Part shown: one piece after another, positions 32,608 through 37,859 of the stretch
Layout: each line of letters opens with the position of its first letter
Position numbering within the stretch: the first letter of the stretch is position 1
Assembly (NCBI GenBank): GCA_937870685.1
Contig: CALMZX010000061.1
Span: forward strand, 1-37,859
Direction of reading: 5' to 3'
Length of the DNA stretch: 37,859 bases
Source: an uncultured Alphaproteobacteria bacterium
GTDB lineage: Bacteria; Pseudomonadota; Alphaproteobacteria; Rhizobiales; Aestuariivirgaceae
Program-made: the position numbers and the translations under genes
The notes under the pieces: model-generated
What the model saw: only the letters and a program-made list of their open reading frames with translations
What the model was told of the DNA's origin: nothing
Database searches by the model: none

Positions 32608-33318
32608 ATGAACAAGAAGATGCCAACGATTGCGCTGGTCGATGACGACCGCAACATCCTCACCTCCGTGGGCATGACCATGGAGGCGGAGGGTTATTCC
32701 GTCCAGAAATACAACGATGGTGCCGCCGCCCTGCAGGGCCTGCAGGACAATCCGCCGGATGTCGCGATCTTCGACATCAAGATGCCGCGCATGGATGGCA
32801 TGGAGCTCTTGCGCCGCATCCGCCAGAAGACGGACCTTCCGGTGATCTTCCTGACCTCGAAGGATGACGAGATCGACGAACTCTTCGGCCTCAAGATGGG
32901 CGCCGATGATTTCATCAAGAAACCATTCTCGCAGCGCCTGCTGGTCGAGCGTGTGAAGGCCGTCCTGCGCCGCGCCGGTGCGCGCGATGGAACCGCTGCA
33001 CCGCAGGAAGCCAACAAGGTGATCGAGCGCGGCAAGCTGGCCATGGACCCGGACCGCCATTCCTGCACATGGGACGGAAAGCCGGTGACACTGACCGTCA
33101 CCGAATTCCTGATCCTGCAATCACTGGCCCAGCGCCCCGGCATCGTCAAAAGCCGTGACGCGCTGATGGACGCGGCCTACGACGACCAGGTCTACGTCGA
33201 TGACCGCACCATCGACAGCCACATCAAGCGGCTGCGCAAGAAGTTCAACCAGGTGGATGAATCCTTTGACGGCATCGAGACGCTCTACGGCGTCGGCTAC
33301 CGTTTCAAGGAGCAGTGA
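32608..33318 (+). CDS. chvI: Response regulator ChvI
   Basis: The 236-residue protein is an OmpR-type regulator: the receiver domain has DDD near 12-14, the phospho-acceptor D56 ([13 protein letters not shown]) and K108 region ([12 protein letters not shown]); the C-terminal winged helix ends [16 protein letters not shown] and GVGYRFKEQ. These sequences and the neighbouring kinase and hprK match ChvI of the Rhizobiales, which with ChvG (ExoS) responds to acid and cell-envelope conditions. AGGAGGAAAAGAAGGGA precedes the ATG at 32608. It is separated from chvG by 30 bases. Confidence 0.95.
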   Translation: MNKKMPTIALVDDDRNILTSVGMTMEAEGYSVQKYNDGAAALQGLQDNPPDVAIFDIKMPRMDGMELLRRIRQKTDLPVIFLTSKDDEIDELFGLKMGADDFIKKPFSQRLLVERVKAVLRRAGARDGTAAPQEANKVIERGKLAMDPDRHSCTWDGKPVTLTVTEFLILQSLAQRPGIVKSRDALMDAAYDDQVYVDDRTIDSHIKRLRKKFNQVDESFDGIETLYGVGYRFKEQ

Positions 33319-33348
33319 TCCGGCATTCGTGACCGGCCTGCGGCCTCC

Positions 33349-35157
33349 ATGCTGGACAAACCCAAGGACACCGAAACGGACCGCGGCGAAACGGATGAAG
33401 CGCTGGAAAGCGAACATGCGTCCGGCACCGCCGCGCGTCCGCCGCTGGCCTCGCGCCTTGCTCCCACCAGCCTGACGGCCCGCATTGCGGTCATCAACAT
33501 CCTCGGCCTGCTCGTCCTTGCCATCGGCATTCTCTATTTCAACCAGTTCCGCCAGGGCCTGATCGATGCGCGCGTGCAGAGCCTTACCACTCAGGCGCAG
33601 ATCATTGCCGGTGCCATTGCGGGCTCGGCGTCGGCAGACACCGGCAACATCGTCATCAATCCCGACTCACTCGACGATTTTTCCGAGAACGCGCAAAGCG
33701 AAATCGATCCGGTGGAAGGCCTCGACTTTCCCATCGATCCGGAAAAGGCGGGGCCCGTCCTGCGCCGCCTGCTGGCCAACACCAACAACCGCGCCCGCAT
33801 CATTGATCCCGATGGCAATCTGATTGTTGACAGCCGCTTCCTGCTCGGCGGCAGCGACCTGATTGAAGCCGAGACGCCCAGCGCCACACCACCGAGCAAC
33901 GCCATCACACGCTGGTGGAACAGCCTGCTCGATTGGGCATTCGGCTATGATTACCCGGTGCAGCAGGAGTATGGCCTCGATGGCAACCGCGAGGCGCCGG
34001 AGGTGGCTGCCGCACTGAATGGGGCCTCGGTCAGCATCGTGCGCCTCAATGACCGACGCGAAATCATCGTGCTTGTCTCCGTGCCGGTGCAGCGCTTCCG
34101 CGCCGTGCTGGGCGCGCTTGTCCTCTCCAACAAGGGTGGTGAAATCGACACGGTGATCTGGGCCGAGCGGCGCATCGTTTTCCTCACCTTCGGATTCGCC
34201 TCGCTGGTGGCGCTCCTCCTTTCAGTGGCGCTGGCCTCTACCATCGCCAAGCCCATCCGGCTTCTCTCGGCGGCGGCGCAGAAGGTGCGGCGCGGGGTCA
34301 ACACACGCGTCGAGATCCCGGACTTCACCCGCAGGCGCGACGAGATCGGCCATCTCTCCGGCTCGCTGCGCGACATGACGGGTGCCCTCTACAAGCGCAT
34401 CGATGCCATCGAAGCCTTCGCTGCCGACGTCAGCCACGAGTTGAAGAACCCGCTCACCAGCCTGCGCAGCGCCGTGGAAACCCTCAGCTTCGTCAAGACC
34501 GATGAACAGCGCCAGCGCCTGATCGAGATCGTCAAGCACGACGTGAAGCGCATGGACCGGCTGATCACCGACATTTCCGAAGCCTCGCGTCTTGATGCCG
34601 AACTGGCCCGCAGCGAGTCGGCGCCGGTTGACGTGGCGAAATTGCTGGGAGCCATCGTGCTGCTGTCAAATGAAACCGCGAAGGGCGTTGATGCGGAAGT
34701 CCTCCTGCATGTGCAGCCGCCCGGCCCCGGACAGACCCAAGATACGGCCTGGCGCGTGCTGGGCCAGGACTCGCGGCTGAGCCAGGTGTTCCGGAACCTC
34801 ATCGACAATGCCCGCTCGTTCACGGCGGCAGGCAGCAAGATCCATGTCCGGCTGCGCCGCACGGGAGATGATCTGGAGGTGCGGGTGGAAGACTCCGGCC
34901 CCGGCATCCGGCCCGAGAATCTCGAACGCGTCTTCGAGCGCTTCTATACGGACAGGCCGGAACAGAGTTTCGGCAAGAACTCCGGCCTTGGTCTCGCCAT
35001 TTCCCGGCAGATCATGGATGCGCACAAGGGGCGCATCTGGGCCGAGAACCGCGAGGGCCGGGCGGCCGCTGACGGCACGCGGCCTGTGCTGGGTGCCCGC
35101 TTCATCGCGCGCCTGCCGTTGCTGGCGTCTGACTGGGAGCCACCGGCGGGCAAATGA
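33349..35157 (+). CDS. chvG: Sensor histidine kinase ChvG/ExoS
   Basis: The 602-residue membrane kinase has a cytoplasmic N-terminus, membrane segment 1 near 44-66 (AVINILGLLVLAIGILYF), a periplasmic sensor of about 200 residues, segment 2 near 268-292, and HAMP. The HisKA domain carries H363 in FAADVSHELKNPLTSL, and the ATPase domain has the N box VFRNLIDNARSF, EDSGPGI and SGLGLAISRQIMDAH. In Rhizobiales the periplasmic repressor ExoR controls this kinase; exoR is not in the window. The stop overlaps the hprK start by ATGA. Confidence 0.95.
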   Translation: MLDKPKDTETDRGETDEALESEHASGTAARPPLASRLAPTSLTARIAVINILGLLVLAIGILYFNQFRQGLIDARVQSLTTQAQIIAGAIAGSASADTGNIVINPDSLDDFSENAQSEIDPVEGLDFPIDPEKAGPVLRRLLANTNNRARIIDPDGNLIVDSRFLLGGSDLIEAETPSATPPSNAITRWWNSLLDWAFGYDYPVQQEYGLDGNREAPEVAAALNGASVSIVRLNDRREIIVLVSVPVQRFRAVLGALVLSNKGGEIDTVIWAERRIVFLTFGFASLVALLLSVALASTIAKPIRLLSAAAQKVRRGVNTRVEIPDFTRRRDEIGHLSGSLRDMTGALYKRIDAIEAFAADVSHELKNPLTSLRSAVETLSFVKTDEQRQRLIEIVKHDVKRMDRLITDISEASRLDAELARSESAPVDVAKLLGAIVLLSNETAKGVDAEVLLHVQPPGPGQTQDTAWRVLGQDSRLSQVFRNLIDNARSFTAAGSKIHVRLRRTGDDLEVRVEDSGPGIRPENLERVFERFYTDRPEQSFGKNSGLGLAISRQIMDAHKGRIWAENREGRAAADGTRPVLGARFIARLPLLASDWEPPAGK

Positions 35158-35654
35158 CCCCATTCAATGTCCATGCCACCACCGTCGCCATCCGTGATCC
35201 CGCGGGCATTGACCATGGTGTGCTGATCCGCGGGCGGCCCGGCAGTGGCAAATCGGAACTGGCCCTGCGGCTCATTGACGCCGCCGGACTCGGCAGCGGC
35301 GACGTTCCCTTGAGGGCAAGGCTGGTGGCGGATGACCAGACTCTTCTGATGCGCGGTGGCAGCACCCTTCTGGCCTCGGCGCCGGCGGCCCTTGCCGGTC
35401 TGATCGAGTTGCGCGGACAGGGCATTCTCCCCATGCCGCATGTGGCTTCTGTTCCGGTCAGTCTGGTGGTGGACCTGCGTGACCGCCACGAAATCGAACG
35501 CCTGCCGGACGATCGTCTGCTCAGCACCGAAATCGCAGGTGTTGCGCTGCCGCGCATCGTCCTGGACCAGACCCAACCCGCGGCACCCGCCATCATCCGG
35601 ATGATCCTGACGGCGCGTGTCTGGGCATTGCCGGATGGGGGGCAAAGGGCGTAA
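35154..35654 (+). CDS. hprK: HPr kinase/phosphorylase (short alphaproteobacterial form)
   Basis: The 166-residue protein consists only of the catalytic domain: Walker A GRPGSGKS (27-34) then ELALRLIDAA, and VADDQTLLMRGG, LIELRGQGIL and the HprK signature region. It phosphorylates and dephosphorylates a Ser of HPr (S48 in this window). The short version without the N-terminal domain is normal in Alphaproteobacteria. The start overlaps chvG (ATGA), tying this protein to the envelope sensor operon. Confidence 0.93.
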   Translation: MTPFNVHATTVAIRDPAGIDHGVLIRGRPGSGKSELALRLIDAAGLGSGDVPLRARLVADDQTLLMRGGSTLLASAPAALAGLIELRGQGILPMPHVASVPVSLVVDLRDRHEIERLPDDRLLSTEIAGVALPRIVLDQTQPAAPAIIRMILTARVWALPDGGQRA

Positions 35655-35718
35655 AGAGCGGCACTTTGCAGCGTCCCGGACGGAGCAGTATGATTCAATT
35701 GAAAAGGCATTGCGGCGC

Positions 35719-36117
35719 ATGATCGGCCTTGTTCTCGTGACCCACGGCCGCCTTGCTTCCGAATTCATCCATGCGGTCGAGCATGTGGTGGGCAAGCAGG
35801 AACAGATCGAAGCCATCTGCATCGGCCCCGATGACAAGATGGACACCCGCCGCGCCGACATTGCCGCCGCCGCCCAGCGCAGCGACAGCGGTGACGGCGT
35901 CATCATTCTCACCGACATGTTCGGCGGCACGCCCTCCAACCTTGCGATCTCGCTTCTCGAAGAGGGCAAGATCGAGGTGGTGGCCGGCCTCAACCTGCCC
36001 ATGCTGGTGAAGCTGGCGCGGGTGCGGCGCGACTGCAACCTGCACAAGGCGGCGGCTGCGGCGCAGGACGCGGGGCGCAAATACATCAACATCGCCAGCC
36101 AGGTGCTCGGGGACTGA
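35719..36117 (+). CDS. PTS EIIA component, mannose family (EIIA-Man/PtsM-like)
   Basis: The 132-residue protein begins MIGLVLVTHGRLA, with the phosphohistidine at residue 9, and carries the diagnostic ILTDMFGGTPSNLA and LNLPMLVKLAR motifs. It is free-standing, without IIB/IIC/IID partners here, and so is probably regulatory, as in the nitrogen-type PTS of Alphaproteobacteria. The ATG at 35719 lies 64 bases after hprK; HPr follows six bases later. Confidence 0.93.
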   Translation: MIGLVLVTHGRLASEFIHAVEHVVGKQEQIEAICIGPDDKMDTRRADIAAAAQRSDSGDGVIILTDMFGGTPSNLAISLLEEGKIEVVAGLNLPMLVKLARVRRDCNLHKAAAAAQDAGRKYINIASQVLGD

Positions 36118-36123
36118 CCGCAC

Positions 36124-36396
36124 ATGGCAACGATCTCGCGCGAGATGGCGATCACCAACCAGAGGGGGCTGCATGCCCGCGCCTCTGCGAAGTTCGTGAA
36201 ATGCGCCGAAGGATTCAATGCCGACATCACCGTCTCGAAGGACGGGCAGACGGTGCCCGCGACGTCGATCATGGGACTGATGATGCTCGCCGCCTCGATT
36301 GGCACGTCGATCAAGGTCGATGCTTCCGGCCCCGATGCCGAGGCGGCCATGGCGGCACTGGCGGCCCTCGTCGAGGCAAAGTTCGACGAGGAATGA
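36124..36396 (+). CDS. Phosphocarrier protein HPr
   Basis: The 90-residue protein has the phosphohistidine H17 in NQRGLHARASAKF and the HprK target Ser S48 in ATSIMGLMML. Both regulatory sites are conserved, consistent with hprK two genes upstream. There is no EI gene in the window; in Alphaproteobacteria EI-Ntr (ptsP) is usually elsewhere. Confidence 0.95.
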   Translation: MATISREMAITNQRGLHARASAKFVKCAEGFNADITVSKDGQTVPATSIMGLMMLAASIGTSIKVDASGPDAEAAMAALAALVEAKFDEE

Positions 36397-36474
36397 CGTG
36401 CCGCATCAGGCGGCACCATCGCACAATGCGTGCGGCCAGCGGGGCGTCAGGCGATTAATAACCGGAGACGTGAC

Positions 36475-37428
36475 ATGCTGGTGGATGGAAAATGGGTGGC
36501 TGACTGGCAGCCCGTGCAGGCCAAGGACGAGAACGGCGGCTTCGTGCGGCAGGTCTCCTCCTTCCGCAACTGGGTGACGCCCGATGGCAGCGTCGGCCCC
36601 ACAGGTTCTGGCGGCTTCAAGGCCGAGAAGGGGCGCTATCATCTCTATGCCGCCTATATCTGCCCGTGGGCCAGCCGCGCCCTGATGGCGCGCGCCCTCA
36701 AGGGACTAGAAGAGGTGGTGAGCCTTTCGATTGTCGAGCCCGCCCTCACGGCGCAGGGCTGGCGCTTCGGCGACTATCCCGGCGCAACGCCGGACCATGT
36801 CAGTGGTGCCAGCTACATGCACGAAATCTACAGCAAGGCCGATCCGCATGTCTCGGGCCGCGCCACCGTGCCGGTGTTGTGGGACAAGAAGACCGGCACC
36901 ATCGTCAACAATGAATCCGCCGACATCGTGCGCATGTTCAACGCAGGCTTTGGCAGCCTCGCCAGCAACAGCATTGACCTCTATCCGGAAAGCTTGCGCG
37001 ACGGCATCGATGCCGTGAATGACGCCATCTACGCCAGCCTCAACAACGGCGTTTACCGGGCGGGCTTCGCCACGACGCAGGCTGCCTATGAAGAAGCCTA
37101 CGGGCAGGTCTTTGCCACGCTGGATGCCATGGAGGCGCAGCTTGCGGCCAACGGCCCCTTCCTCTTCGGTTCACGGCTGACGGAGAGTGATCTCCGGCTT
37201 TTTGTCACGCTGGTGCGTTTTGACGCGGCCTATCACGGCCTGTTCAAGTGCAACCGCAAGCGGGTTGCGGACTATCCCCAGCTCTCGCGCTTCATTGAGT
37301 CTGTGATCGCAGTGCCCGGCATCCGCGCCACGGTGAACATGGACCACATCAAGCGCGGTTATTATTCGATCAAGACGCTGAACCCCAACGGCATCGTGCC
37401 CGTGGGGCCGGAGTTGTCTTTCGCCTGA
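36475..37428 (+). CDS. Glutathionyl-hydroquinone reductase-type glutathione S-transferase
   Basis: The 317-residue protein has the YqjG/PcpF/ECM4 layout: an N-terminal segment (GGFVRQVSSFRNWVTPDG), the thioredoxin-like domain with catalytic C63 (YICPWASRAL) and ATVPVLWDKKTGTIVNNESADIVRMF, and a helical C-terminal domain. The C-terminal DHIKRGYY motif is also typical. These enzymes reduce glutathionyl-hydroquinones. CGGAGA lies nine bases before the ATG at 36475. There is no functional link to the PTS genes upstream. Confidence 0.92.
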   Translation: MLVDGKWVADWQPVQAKDENGGFVRQVSSFRNWVTPDGSVGPTGSGGFKAEKGRYHLYAAYICPWASRALMARALKGLEEVVSLSIVEPALTAQGWRFGDYPGATPDHVSGASYMHEIYSKADPHVSGRATVPVLWDKKTGTIVNNESADIVRMFNAGFGSLASNSIDLYPESLRDGIDAVNDAIYASLNNGVYRAGFATTQAAYEEAYGQVFATLDAMEAQLAANGPFLFGSRLTESDLRLFVTLVRFDAAYHGLFKCNRKRVADYPQLSRFIESVIAVPGIRATVNMDHIKRGYYSIKTLNPNGIVPVGPELSFA

Positions 37429-37437
37429 CGCCTCTCA

Positions 37438-37473
37438 AGCGCCGGACGGTCAATTGACCGTCCATCAGGCGCT
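37438..37473. terminator. Palindrome after the GST gene (possible bidirectional terminator)
   Basis: GGACGGTCAATTGACCGTCC (37444-37463) is a perfect 20-base palindrome, extended by AGCGCC (37438-37443) and GGCGCT (37468-37473) with a four-base bulge. It lies between convergent genes, 10 bases after the GST stop. No T-run follows, so termination would need Rho or simply mRNA-end protection. The palindrome could also bind a dimeric protein. Confidence 0.5.
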
Positions 37474-37490
37474 CGATCTCTCTGAATCTG

Positions 37491-37537
37491 GCGCATCTTT
37501 CGCTTCGCAAATGATTCCATTTGCTCGCCCGATGCGC
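37491..37537. terminator. Second nested hairpin at the end of the lyase gene
   Basis: GCGCATC (37491-37497) pairs with GATGCGC (37531-37537), and inside them GCAAATG (37507-37513) pairs with CATTTGC (37518-37524) around a four-base loop. The outer arm touches the stop codon of the leftward lyase gene. This is probably its transcript end; no strong T-run is present. Confidence 0.45.
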
Positions 37538-37859
37538 TAGGGCCGCTGCCCCAGCAGCGTGTCGGTGGAAAAGGCCTGTGCCAATTGGTCCTCGGTCATC
37601 AGTCTTTCCTCCAGCACGATGTCGCGCAGGCTGCGGCGGGATTTGAGCGCCTGCTTGGCGACGCGGCTGGCCCCGTCGTAGCCGATGTAGGGATTGAGCG
37701 CCGTCACCGCCACCAGCGAGTGTTCCAGCAGGTCACGGCAACGCTCTTCGTCAGCCTCGATGCCCATGATGCACTTCTCGCGCAGCACCGTCATGCCGCG
37801 CGAGAGCATGCGCATGGATTGCAGGATGTTGAAGACGATGACCGGCTCCATGGCGTTGA
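37537..37859 (-). CDS. C-terminal part of an aspartase/fumarase-family lyase (probably aspartate ammonia-lyase; cut by the right edge)
   Basis: The visible 107 residues continue past the edge (the codons before the Met encode Asn-Ala). The NAMEPVI start, MRMLSRGMTVLREKCIMGIEADEERC, and VTALNPYIGYDGASRVAKQAL with the C-terminal VLEERLMTEDQLAQAFS are those of the superfamily's C-terminal domain. MEPVI and LREKCI.GI.A favour AspA (aspartate to fumarate and ammonia), but fumarase C cannot be excluded because the catalytic signature (GSSxMPxKxN) lies outside the window. No start is visible. Confidence 0.8.
   Translation of the reverse strand, partial: NAMEPVIVFNILQSMRMLSRGMTVLREKCIMGIEADEERCRDLLEHSLVAVTALNPYIGYDGASRVAKQALKSRRSLRDIVLEERLMTEDQLAQAFSTDTLLGQRP

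Noticed and set aside
1-37859. CRISPR array
   Set aside because: No regularly spaced identical repeats were seen; the only tandem repeats are the two imperfect copies near 9254-9291.

Overview
The window looks like an alphaproteobacterial chromosome, most likely order Hyphomicrobiales (Rhizobiales). The evidence is a ChvI/ChvG-type two-component pair followed by a short alphaproteobacterial HprK, an EIIA-Man-type protein and HPr; the miaB-phoH-ybeY-corC cluster; a FrcB/FrcC/FrcA-type sugar transporter with a divergent ROK regulator; and high-GC DNA throughout the core. Genus cannot be fixed from the sequence alone.

Region 1 (1-9231) is the right-hand part of an integrative island, visibly more AT-rich than the rest. 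It ends in a 45-bp fragment of a tRNA-Arg(CCG) gene (anticodon loop to CCA), which should be the attachment repeat left by the adjacent tyrosine integrase. From left to right it holds: the N-terminus of a leftward gene resembling TIR-domain proteins; a rightward six- or seven-gene operon in which every junction overlaps (HigA-like regulator, MmeI-like adenine methyltransferase, unknown protein, zeta-like ATPase/kinase, small antitoxin-like protein, DEAD/H helicase, GIY-YIG nuclease); a leftward repressor with a coupled small membrane protein; and a rightward excisionase-integrase pair. The operon has the parts of a restriction-like or abortive-infection defence locus in a combination I cannot match to a named system. 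The methyltransferase appears to carry an in-frame internal deletion of roughly 300 residues that removes the SAM-binding motif I.

Region 2 (9232-21390) is ordinary metabolism: a Gfo/Idh/MocA oxidoreductase divergent from a five-gene dipeptide/oligopeptide ABC transporter operon, then dapB, gpmA, an AraC-MGMT protein, a DUF2244 protein, nth, an EI24-family membrane protein and a PfkB-family (adenosine) kinase.

Region 3 (21391-28696) is a leftward cluster of RNA-maturation and envelope genes: a TsaB-RimI fusion, a PlsC-like acyltransferase, miaB, phoH, ybeY and corC. It is separated from the kinase by a long inverted repeat.

Region 4 (27425-32026) is the ROK regulator and frcBCA-like transporter, with a clear 16-bp-arm palindrome overlapping the transporter promoter. 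Region 5 (32030-37859) holds a small split-barrel flavoprotein, chvI-chvG-hprK-EIIA-HPr, a glutathionyl-hydroquinone-reductase-type GST, and the C-terminal end of an aspartase/fumarase-family lyase cut by the window edge.
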